Assembly: GCA_963708675.1 (NCBI GenBank)
Contig: CAVPTO010000003.1
Coordinates: forward strand, 1,240,001-1,304,000
DNA length: 64,000 bases
Direction of reading: 5' to 3'
DNA from: DATAXP01 sp963708675
GTDB taxonomy: Bacteria > Planctomycetota > Planctomycetia > Pirellulales > PNKZ01
Each line of letters opens with the position of its first letter. The stretch's first letter is position 1. The notes under the pieces were generated by a model. It did no database searches and was not told the origin of the DNA. It was given only the letters and a program-made list of their open reading frames with translations. Shown one piece after another: positions 36,020 to 43,031 of the stretch. A program made the position numbers and the translations under genes.

Positions 36020-36165
36020 GGGTGTTACCCCCTAGGCAGGAGGACTGCAAAGTCGACGAGAAGCGTCGTAGCTCGAAGAACGATGGTAAAGGCTTGCCTC
36101 TTCGCGGCGGCATTTGCCTGAATAACCGTCGACTTTGCAGTTCGCCTGTCCCCATAGGGCGGCAC
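36020..36165. repeat. MITE-like inverted-repeat element
   Basis: Perfect 15-bp arms (ACTGCAAAGTCGACG at 36044-36058, complement at 36127-36141) are extended outward by imperfect pairing through CCCCTAGG-CAGG and CCTGTCCCCATAGGG. They enclose about 70 bp with no gene. The form suits a small non-autonomous transposon or a long cruciform. It lies between the receiver gene and the 3' end of the CAP-domain gene. Confidence 0.5.
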
Positions 36166-36192
36166 CTGTTGCGCGCCAATGCCGCCGCGCCT

Positions 36193-36945
36193 TCACTGCT
36201 CTGCCTTGGGATTGTCGCGACGAACGATCGTCAGCTTTCCGCCTTCGCCATCACGCACCGTCCATTGCTCTCCATCCACCGCACGGGTTTCAGCAATGCT
36301 GGTTCCATCGGCCGACGTGAGCCGAACGATCGCCGGTCGGCTCGTGCAGCGCTCGTGTGTGATCGCGGCGTTCATCACGAGCGTGTAAGGCATGTCGTCG
36401 ACTTGATAGGACACCGTTTGTGACGATTCGTTGATGAGCGTGAACCGCGTTGTCTGCGACCTCGGCCGGCCAAAGTTCTGCACGGCGTAGTACTTGCCCG
36501 TTGCTGCTTCGACCGCGACGCCGACGCCAATATCGACCACGTCAGGGTCGAGCATGTTTTTGAGATGTTCGGGCGACTGTCGCCAGCCTTCCATCATTTT
36601 CGCCGCTAACTCGTCGGTCGTCGGCGCGGGGATGCGGATCAGATAGTTAATGTTCTCGCGGACCTGGCAATACTCGTAGCCCGCCGCCACGGCGCGATCC
36701 CACGGCTGACGGCCATCGACCGCATGACCGTACAGGCCGGACTTCGCCATGTAATCGGCGAAGTAAATCGCCGCGGCTTCGAGCTTCTCGTTCGTCGCCA
36801 ACGGCTCGAGCTTGTTCTCCCGACGCAGGGCGTTCGTCGCGTTGAGAATCTGCGTCTTCGCCGCCGCGAGATCTGCGTCTGCCCGTGCGATTGCAACGGC
36901 CGCGCACCAGGCAGCGAGACTCAAGGCCGCGACGCGTGCAATCAT
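36193..36945 (-). CDS. Secreted CAP/SCP-domain protein
   Basis: A 250-residue protein with a signal peptide (MIARVAALSLAAWCAAVAIARADA). A CAP domain follows: TNALRRENKLEPLATNEKLE, the FADYMAKSGLYGH segment with a conserved His, RENINY, and WRQSPEHLKNMLDPDVVDIG. These are the usual elements of bacterial cysteine-rich-secretory/YkwD-like proteins. About 80 residues at the end form a separate beta-rich region (FTLINESSQTVSYQVDDMPY). Start 36945 was chosen because the signal peptide begins there. The frame upstream to 37146 reads through the repeat element. Role outside the cell is unknown. Confidence 0.82.
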   Translation of the reverse strand: MIARVAALSLAAWCAAVAIARADADLAAAKTQILNATNALRRENKLEPLATNEKLEAAAIYFADYMAKSGLYGHAVDGRQPWDRAVAAGYEYCQVRENINYLIRIPAPTTDELAAKMMEGWRQSPEHLKNMLDPDVVDIGVGVAVEAATGKYYAVQNFGRPRSQTTRFTLINESSQTVSYQVDDMPYTLVMNAAITHERCTSRPAIVRLTSADGTSIAETRAVDGEQWTVRDGEGGKLTIVRRDNPKAEQ

Positions 36946-37076
36946 GGATGCGGACTCGTGTGCCTGCGACGAACCGGAGTTATCATGTTTCGCATGCCCC
37001 TCGTCCGCAAGTCTCGGAGCTACCGCGTGTCGCATCGCACCGCGGCCCAACGTGCTGTTCATCATCGCTGATGAGA

Positions 37077-37312
37077 TTGACCGCGGAGGACGCAGAAATC
37101 GCAGAGGCGGCAAGGAAATAAACCACAGATGAACACAGATTTGCACAGATCAGAAAGGAGAAAGGGATGATGATTTTGACCTTCCCCAGGTTTGGAACTC
37201 TCCCCTCTCCTCTCACTTCTTATCTGACTTCTTTGCTTATCTGTGTTCATCCGTGTGCATCTGTGGTTCAACTCCCTCCGTCTCCGCGGCCTCTGCGCAC
37301 TCTGCGGTTAAC
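37077..37312. repeat. Inverted interspersed repeat (ACCACAGATGAACACAGAT type)
   Basis: The left arm (about 37077-37151) reads ACCGCGGAGGACGCAG then, after a gap, ACCACAGATGAACACAG. The right arm (about 37233-37312) carries the inverted copy with a few substitutions. The arms enclose about 80 bp of unique sequence. This sequence type recurs in planctomycete and verrucomicrobial intergenic DNA to my knowledge. It is non-coding and lies between the sulfatase 3' end and the CAP gene. Confidence 0.65.
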
Positions 37313-37321
37313 CCTCCGACG

Positions 37322-39295
37322 TCAATTGAATTCCCAGCGTTGCGGCCTTTTGCCGGTCGAGCCGAGCTGAATCCAATCGAGTTCCACGGGCGACTTTTGC
37401 GCGGGAAGATACACGCGCAAATGAGCGAGCGATCCGGCGACCGGCAACTCGACGGAGGTCTCGGCCCAGGCGTCGCCGGCGGGAAGCGTGAAATCGACCG
37501 TCTGCCCCTTGTTGGGGAACGTCTCCTGATTGGACATGCGCCATTGCAACTTGCCGACGCCGCCGCCCGAGCGACTTCGCAGCTTCACGGTCACCGGACC
37601 GTCGCTCTTCAGACTTGAGATGCCGAGAAACGCCCCGCCGTTCTTGCCGCCGCTGACGGTCAGCGTTCCGCCGTTCATCGTTGTTTCCGTGAAGCGCGAG
37701 ACCCAACCGTCGTAGCGATCTTCGCGTTCGGTCGGCTTCGCCTTGTTCGCCGTCGCCGTGTTGTAGGCCGGGTTCGGCTTCGGCATCAAAGCGCCCGTAT
37801 CCTTCAGAAAGCCATCGATCAACCCGTCAAGCTCAGCCACGCGATCGGGCATCTTCGCCGCGAGATTGGTCGATTCGCTCAAATCGTCGCGCAAGTTGTA
37901 TAGCTCGCGCACGTCGGGATAGTACGAGCTTGTCTCGAACCAGCGGATCAGCTTCCAATCGCCTTTGCGCACCGATACGCCAGGCGGCTTCGTCGGGCCG
38001 CCATGCGGGAAGAATGTAAAGATCGCCTCGCGTTTCACGTCGCCGGTCTTCTTGAGCGCCGGAGTGAAGCTCACGCCGTCCATGACTTGCTTCGGATTGC
38101 GATCGATGCCGAGCGCGTCGAGTAGCGTGGGATATAAATCGACGGCATGCACGACGGCGGAACTTGTCGAACCCCCTTCGACGACGCCGGGCCACAGCAC
38201 CATCAACGGCACGCGCACACCCCCTTCGTACATCGTGCCTTTGCCGTCGCGCAGCGGCGTGTTGTTCGTCGGCGGTTGAAAGCCTGCGTACTTCCGCCAC
38301 TCGGCCATCATCTCGCTCTGCTTCTTCTCGCGGTTCTTCTGCGCCGATTCTTCCTTCGTGTTGCTGTGCGAGTTGCCGCCGTTGTCGGAGAAGAAAATGA
38401 TGATCGTGTTGTCGGCGAGTTTCAGCTCGTCGAGCTTCGCGACGATGCGGTCGAGGCTCTCGTCGACGCTCTGGATCATCGAGGCCATGATCGGGTTGCC
38501 TTGCTGCCCGCGCGGGTCCTTCTTGTCGATGTACTTGTCGGCATATTCCTTCTTGAAGCCCCACGGCCCATGAAGGCTGTGCTGCCAGAAGTTCACAAAG
38601 AACGGTTCGTCGCTGTTGGCTTCGATGAACTTGATGACTTCGTCCGTGAGCCGGTCGGTGATGTACTCGCCTGGCGGGCCGTCGGGAAACGTCTGCGAAG
38701 TGCGGTAGTAGCCCGGCGAGAAATAGCTGTTCGGCCCCGGGTCCGGCGTGCCGTGCAAGGCGACCTCGAACCCTTGCCGCTCGGGCCAATACTCCTCGGC
38801 CAGCCCCAGGTGCCATTTGCCGAAGTGTCCCGTTCGCCATCCAGCGTCGCGTAGCGCCTCGGCCAACGTGTATTGCGACGGCTCGAGGTAGTTCTTGCTC
38901 TCGGGATAGATCATCGCCTTGTTCGGTGACGCCGATGTCGGCAAGTAGTTGTGCCCCGGCGGTTGCGGCGGCTGATGCCCCGACGCGGTCGTGATGCCGT
39001 GCCGGGCCGAGTATTGGCTGGTCAGAATGCTCGCACGCGTCGGCGAGCAGAGCGGGCAGGCGTAGGCGTCGGTGAATCGCATCGCCCGACTCGCGAACCG
39101 CTGCATGGCCGGCGTTTCGTAATAGGTCGAGCCGTAGGGGGTGCAATCCATCCAGCCCATATCGTCGACGAGAAACAGGATGACGTTTGGCTTCTTCGCG
39201 GCGGCGGCGTCGGCAATGCCAGTGATCGAAATGAAAACAGCGACGAGCGAAAGCAGGATGCGGAGCATGGCGTACTCGAAGAGGGAATCGGACAC
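37322..39295 (-). CDS. Formylglycine sulfatase 1 with C-terminal beta domain
   Basis: A 657-residue exported sulfatase with signal peptide MLRILLSLVAVFISITGIADA. Metal-site residues are seen in FLVDDMGW. The C-S-P-T-R motif at 83-87 carries the Cys that is converted to formylglycine. Further active-site parts are GHFGKWHLG and FFSDNGG. Sulfatases of this group desulfate polysaccharides, a hallmark of marine and freshwater planctomycetes. The last about 140 residues (DGWVSRFTETTMNGGTLTVSG onward) are an extra beta-rich domain, perhaps for carbohydrate binding. ATG 39295 is the longest start. 39268 would begin right at the signal peptide. Confidence 0.9.
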   Translation of the reverse strand: MSDSLFEYAMLRILLSLVAVFISITGIADAAAAKKPNVILFLVDDMGWMDCTPYGSTYYETPAMQRFASRAMRFTDAYACPLCSPTRASILTSQYSARHGITTASGHQPPQPPGHNYLPTSASPNKAMIYPESKNYLEPSQYTLAEALRDAGWRTGHFGKWHLGLAEEYWPERQGFEVALHGTPDPGPNSYFSPGYYRTSQTFPDGPPGEYITDRLTDEVIKFIEANSDEPFFVNFWQHSLHGPWGFKKEYADKYIDKKDPRGQQGNPIMASMIQSVDESLDRIVAKLDELKLADNTIIIFFSDNGGNSHSNTKEESAQKNREKKQSEMMAEWRKYAGFQPPTNNTPLRDGKGTMYEGGVRVPLMVLWPGVVEGGSTSSAVVHAVDLYPTLLDALGIDRNPKQVMDGVSFTPALKKTGDVKREAIFTFFPHGGPTKPPGVSVRKGDWKLIRWFETSSYYPDVRELYNLRDDLSESTNLAAKMPDRVAELDGLIDGFLKDTGALMPKPNPAYNTATANKAKPTEREDRYDGWVSRFTETTMNGGTLTVSGGKNGGAFLGISSLKSDGPVTVKLRSRSGGGVGKLQWRMSNQETFPNKGQTVDFTLPAGDAWAETSVELPVAGSLAHLRVYLPAQKSPVELDWIQLGSTGKRPQRWEFN

Positions 39296-39314
39296 GTGCT
39301 ATCGACCAGGATTC

Positions 39315-39400
39315 TGTAGGGAACGCCCTCCGTGGCGTTCCGTGAACACATGAGACGGTTTGCTCTAGCTCACGGAACGCCACGGAGGGCGTTCCCTACA
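39315..39400. repeat. Perfect inverted repeat with 31-bp arms
   Basis: Arms at 39315-39345 (TGTAGGGAACGCCCTCC...) and 39370-39400 are exact complements. They are separated by 24 bp. The element lies in the divergent gap between sulfatase 1 and the DUF1232 gene. It could form a long stem in RNA read from either side. Confidence 0.85.
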
Positions 39401-39555
39401 AACGCAGTCATTACCATAGTCCATGACGTCCATCGCGGCCGACTTATCGTGCCGGAATCGATGTCGCCTTCCCGCCCCCCACTCGACCGCACGCCTATAA
39501 TAACCGTCGGTGGATGGAACGTGGTTTTTCCTCGTAGAGTACGGCTGACTCGCAC

Positions 39556-39927
39556 ATGACAACACGCGCGATTGCGATACGTTTTGCCCGGCATTACTCG
39601 CATGCCGGTTTTTGGTCGAAGTTGGCGAAGCAGGCAGTCACGGCCGGTCGGGCCGCGTGCCACAAGGCGCTCTGCCTGTATTACGCCTCACTGTCGCCCG
39701 ATACGCCGACCTGGGCGAAGGCCACGATTGCCGGGGCGTTGGGGTACTTCATCCTGCCGATCGATTCGATCCCGGATATCATCCCGGTCCTCGGATACAC
39801 CGACGACCTGACGGCCCTGGCCTTCGCCACGGCCACGGTTGCCGCGCACATCACGCCCGAGCACGTCGAGAAGGCGGACGATACGCTGGCTCGCTGGTTC
39901 GACGGCGCGGAACCACAGCCGGAGTAG
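39556..39927 (+). CDS. DUF1232 (YkvA-like) membrane-associated protein
   Basis: A 123-residue protein carrying the DUF1232 signature ALGYFILPIDSIPDIIPVLGYTDD near residues 60-83 (hydrophobic helix with Pro-Ile-Asp and Tyr-Thr-Asp-Asp). A second helix follows (ALAFATATVAAHI). The N-terminus is basic and the tail acidic. The family is widespread and its molecular function is unknown. A 48-bp palindrome lies 20 bp after the stop. Confidence 0.85.
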   Translation: MTTRAIAIRFARHYSHAGFWSKLAKQAVTAGRAACHKALCLYYASLSPDTPTWAKATIAGALGYFILPIDSIPDIIPVLGYTDDLTALAFATATVAAHITPEHVEKADDTLARWFDGAEPQPE

Positions 39928-39946
39928 GCCGGGTTCATTGCGAAGG

Positions 39947-39994
39947 TTAGCCGCGACGCGCCAGCGGAGCGCTCCGCTGGCGCGTCGCGGCTAA
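39947..39994. repeat. 48-bp perfect palindrome (TTAGCCGCG family)
   Basis: Arms 39947-39970 (TTAGCCGCGACGCGCC...) and 39971-39994 are exact complements without a spacer. It sits between the converging 3' ends of the DUF1232 gene and a small minus-strand gene. Related palindromes occur at 58342-58437 and 60202-60251, both also between convergent genes. Confidence 0.85.
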
Positions 39995-40019
39995 TCGAAA
40001 CACCATCACGCGACGCGAT

Positions 40020-40217
40020 CTACGATACCGCGCGCTGAATCTGCACCGCGAATCGTTGCAAGGTGTCGACGATGTCGTTGCACAGCGACCGATTCGCCTT
40101 CAAACATACGAACGACAGGAAGCCGAGAAGCATGGCCTGCGTCGTCGTCGAAAGGCCGTCTTCGGATTGAAACAATCGCTTAATGAATGTCATGACCATT
40201 GAGTCGTTGTCGCTCAC
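40020..40217 (-). CDS. Short protein with possible Flp-pilin-like segment
   Basis: A 65-residue product from GTG 40217 (ATG at 40199 or 40193 also possible). The segment MTFIKRLFQSEDGLSTTTQAM is followed by a hydrophobic stretch (LLGFLSFVCLKA). This recalls Flp/Fap type IVb pilins (KRF...DEDG-x-T plus helix). The conserved Glu-Tyr after the cleavage site is missing and no pilus genes are nearby. No Shine-Dalgarno is visible. It may be a decayed pilin or a spurious frame. Confidence 0.35.
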   Translation of the reverse strand: MSDNDSMVMTFIKRLFQSEDGLSTTTQAMLLGFLSFVCLKANRSLCNDIVDTLQRFAVQIQRAVS

Positions 40218-40394
40218 GGTGGGTTGATCTTGTTGCCGACGTTCGGTCTCAAAGCTTAGGACACGCTACGTACCAGACAAGTGGCGGTTTCGCCTACTCC
40301 AACGTGACTGGCGCAATCGTCATGGTCGGCAGAAGCGGAACCTTGACGCGTCGCTACGACCGAAGCACGATGCATCGCATAGGAGAAACACGCC

Positions 40395-41363
40395 ATGCGA
40401 CGCCTTACGCTTTGGACCTTCACCGTTTCGATCGCAATCGCGGCCACGTTCCCCGTCGCGGCACAAAAGCCGAGCGAGCCGAAGGATCGCGCACCCGCCA
40501 AACGCAAAGAGAGCAAATTCGGCGAGAACCCGACACATGCCGACGTGCAATACGGGCCGGCCAAGCGGAACGTGCTCGACGTATGGTTGGCCGAGTCGGA
40601 TAAGCCGACACCGCTACTGATCTCGATCCATGGAGGCGGATTTCACGGAGGCGACAAGAGCGTCGGCAAGCCTTTACTGCGTGAGTGCCTCGCCAACGGC
40701 ATCTCCGTGGCCGCCATCACCTATCGCTTCAGCAACGAGGCGATTGCACCCGCGCAACATCTCGACGCCGCGCGGGCGGTGCAGTTCCTTCGCTCGAAAG
40801 CCACAGAATGGAACCTCGACCCGACACGCGTGGCAGCCACGGGTAGTTCAGCCGGAGCAGGGTTGTCGCTTTGGCTGGGGTTCCACGATGACCTCGCGGA
40901 CCCGGACAATCCCGATCCCGTGCTGAGACAATCGACTCGACTGTCGGGCATGTTCGTCTACAACGGTCAATCGTCATACGACCCGCGTGTGATCCGCGCG
41001 ATGTTTCCCGACTCCAACACGTATCAGCATCCGGCGCTGGCAGAGTTGTTCGATGCCGATCTGACGCAACTCGACACGCTGGCCAAAGAGAAATACAAGC
41101 TGTTCGAGGAGGTCAGCGCACTGCCGCACCTGACCAAGGACGATCCGCCGGTGATGCTCATCTACACGCGGACGTTCGATGCGCCCGTCACCGATCTCGG
41201 CGCCGGCATCCACCATCCGAAGTTCGGTGTGATGCTCAAGGAGCAAATGGACAAGCTCGACATCCCCTGCGAAGTCGACGCCGATGGCCAACGCCTCGGC
41301 GGCGGAACGCCGACCGAGCCGATCGACTTCTTGCGCGACGTCTTCAAGATGCCGAAGTCGTGA
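40395..41363 (+). CDS. Secreted alpha/beta-hydrolase (BD-FAE/esterase-lipase type)
   Basis: A 322-residue protein with a signal peptide (LTLWTFTVSIAIAATFPVAAQ). A hydrolase core follows: oxyanion-hole ISIHGGGFHGGD near 74-85, the nucleophile elbow TGSSAGAG near 148-155 (Ser in G-S-S-A-G) and LDAARAVQFLRSKA. The acid and His of the triad are less certain (His perhaps in the HHPKFG region). AGGAG precedes ATG 40395. It probably acts on carboxyl esters in the periplasm or outside. Substrate unknown. Confidence 0.85.
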   Translation: MRRLTLWTFTVSIAIAATFPVAAQKPSEPKDRAPAKRKESKFGENPTHADVQYGPAKRNVLDVWLAESDKPTPLLISIHGGGFHGGDKSVGKPLLRECLANGISVAAITYRFSNEAIAPAQHLDAARAVQFLRSKATEWNLDPTRVAATGSSAGAGLSLWLGFHDDLADPDNPDPVLRQSTRLSGMFVYNGQSSYDPRVIRAMFPDSNTYQHPALAELFDADLTQLDTLAKEKYKLFEEVSALPHLTKDDPPVMLIYTRTFDAPVTDLGAGIHHPKFGVMLKEQMDKLDIPCEVDADGQRLGGGTPTEPIDFLRDVFKMPKS

Positions 41364-41424
41364 GCCCAGGCACCTTGTCGATCCTCAGATGATTGGCCTA
41401 AACGTCGACCTCACATGCCATCAC

Positions 41425-41475
41425 CGCTTGCGGTTTCGCGCTTTCTTTTTAGGAACACGCGCGAAACCGCAAGCG
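41425..41475. repeat. Inverted repeat, 17-bp arms (CGCTTGCGGTTTCGCGC family)
   Basis: Exact complementary arms at 41425-41441 and 41459-41475 are separated by 17 bp that include a T-rich run. The element lies 61 bp after the esterase gene and could end its transcript. A third, single copy of the arm is at 54496-54512. Confidence 0.8.
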
Positions 41476-41596
41476 AACATGGAACCTCGCACGACACGTT
41501 CACCGCGTTCTCTGAGGATCAATAGTCGTTAACCTCGGCACGGGGGATGCACACGGAGGGAGTATTCCCCTGCATCCACCCATCGAGGATTTCATC

Positions 41597-41977
41597 ATGC
41601 TCCGCCGCAACTTGATGCTCGCAGCCGCTTTTGCCGCACTTTTCATCCAAGGTTGTTCGCTGGCCTACCGCGAACAGCTCGTCGGGACGTGGCGCGACGC
41701 GGACGGCGATACCGTCACGCTGCTCAACGACGGCACGTTCTCAGGCAACTGGAAAACGGGCTTTTGGGGCATCATTGTCCCCAGCGATGCCGCCGTGAGT
41801 GGCACATGGACGGTCAGTGACAAAAACCTCGTGATCAAGGTCACGAACTCAACCTTCGATCCCGACAAGATGGTGGGCATGCAAATCACCGAGACGATCG
41901 TCGCGCTCGACAAGAACACCTTGCGAACGACCGACACCGCCGGGACGCAGCACGTCTACACGCGGCTGACGCCGTAA
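41597..41977 (+). CDS. Small lipoprotein, lipocalin-like beta domain
   Basis: A 126-residue protein with a lipoprotein signal (LMLAAAFAALFIQGC, lipid-bearing Cys at 20). The rest is beta-rich (LVGTWRDADGDTVTLLNDGTFSGNW ... GTWTVSDKNLVIKV), the pattern of small lipocalin-like/META-type domains: G-T-W followed by alternating hydrophobic residues. GAGGA precedes the ATG at good distance. Probably anchored to a membrane. Binding partner unknown. Confidence 0.75.
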   Translation: MLRRNLMLAAAFAALFIQGCSLAYREQLVGTWRDADGDTVTLLNDGTFSGNWKTGFWGIIVPSDAAVSGTWTVSDKNLVIKVTNSTFDPDKMVGMQITETIVALDKNTLRTTDTAGTQHVYTRLTP

Positions 41978-42105
41978 ATCTGCAGCGCGGCGCGATCTCG
42001 ACAAATCCACGCAACTTCTCCGCGCTCGACGCGATAACGATGTTGTCGCGAGCAAAGGCTCGCTCAAACTTCGAAACATCGCGAACGTGAGCGAGGAGAA
42101 ATCGC

Positions 42106-42351
42106 ATGTCGGAAACCGTCTCAGAAGGGTCGACAACGCGGCCGGCTCAAAACTGGCGTCAAACGTTGACCCTGGGCTTGTCGATCGGCATCGGGATGGC
42201 CGTCGCTCGCAGCGTTCAGAACAGTCTCGAAGCCTCGGCTGGCCAAGGCATCGCCATTACGGTTGCGACATTAGCAGCCGGTATCGTCGGTGGCTGCGTC
42301 GCGCTCGTTGTTGCATGGATCGCAAAGCGCCGTGAAAGCGCAAGCGCGTAA
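42106..42351 (+). CDS. Small membrane protein with two helices
   Basis: An 81-residue protein with two hydrophobic segments (TLGLSIGIGMAVARSV; ITVATLAAGIVGGCVALVVAWIA) and a basic end (KRRESASA). AGGAG lies 7 bases before the ATG. No family recognised. It lies after the small lipoprotein and may share its transcript. Confidence 0.65.
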   Translation: MSETVSEGSTTRPAQNWRQTLTLGLSIGIGMAVARSVQNSLEASAGQGIAITVATLAAGIVGGCVALVVAWIAKRRESASA

Positions 42352-42398
42352 GGCCAGGCTGTCGTTTTAAGAATGACATCCGTGACGATGCCCTGCTC

Positions 42399-42755
42399 TC
42401 AAATCACCATGAGAACAAACGGTAGCACCTGAAGAACGAAGAACCACCACACCAGCTTGTTTGCGAACTTTCGCGCAGGCTGCTCGATCCACGGTGGCTG
42501 GAAGAATGCCCAGACTGCCGCGAGACCACTCACGACCGCCAATGCGCCGAGGAACTCGATGATCACAAAAAGCATCGCCCAGGCTTTCCAACCCGGGGCC
42601 CGGGCCAACTCGGGCAGCAGCGAGCACAGCAATCCAACGCTCAATGCTCCTAGCGGCAACGCGAGCAGCACCAACGCCGCGCGCTGAAACATTCCACGCG
42701 GTAGAAAGTTGTCCGTTGCTGCTTGAAAGCCGAACCCAACCGCTCGTCGCGCCAT
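42399..42755 (-). CDS. Small membrane protein with three helices
   Basis: A 118-residue protein with three hydrophobic segments: ALVLLALPLGALSVGLL, AWAMLFVIIEFLGALAVVSG, and LVWWFFVLQVLPFVLMV at the very end. No family or motif was recognised. It is transcribed alone on the minus strand, convergent with the two-helix membrane protein. Confidence 0.6.
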   Translation of the reverse strand: MARRAVGFGFQAATDNFLPRGMFQRAALVLLALPLGALSVGLLCSLLPELARAPGWKAWAMLFVIIEFLGALAVVSGLAAVWAFFQPPWIEQPARKFANKLVWWFFVLQVLPFVLMVI

Positions 42756-43031
42756 CGGCGATCCCTCCAGAACGCCCGCCTACGCTCAGCCTACCGGGCA
42801 TGGGTCAGGCCGTCATTCACTTTTTTGCGGCAGCAAGTCAACGGACGAAACAAACCAGAGTTATTGCGCACGAAGCCTTGTCTATAGGGTGCGCAAGAAC
42901 TCTGGCTCATTTGTGGACAAACAGGCGGGCACTTCCGCGGTCGCCACCGCCGGCCAGACGGTGCTTTCCACGAGCGGGTTCGCTATAATCAACGTCCCGC
43001 CTTGTGTTTCTCGCCTGTGGGAGGTCGGTCC

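Noticed and set aside
37077..37312. CRISPR-like repeats
   Set aside because: Only two inverted, diverged copies with no regular spacers and no cas genes.
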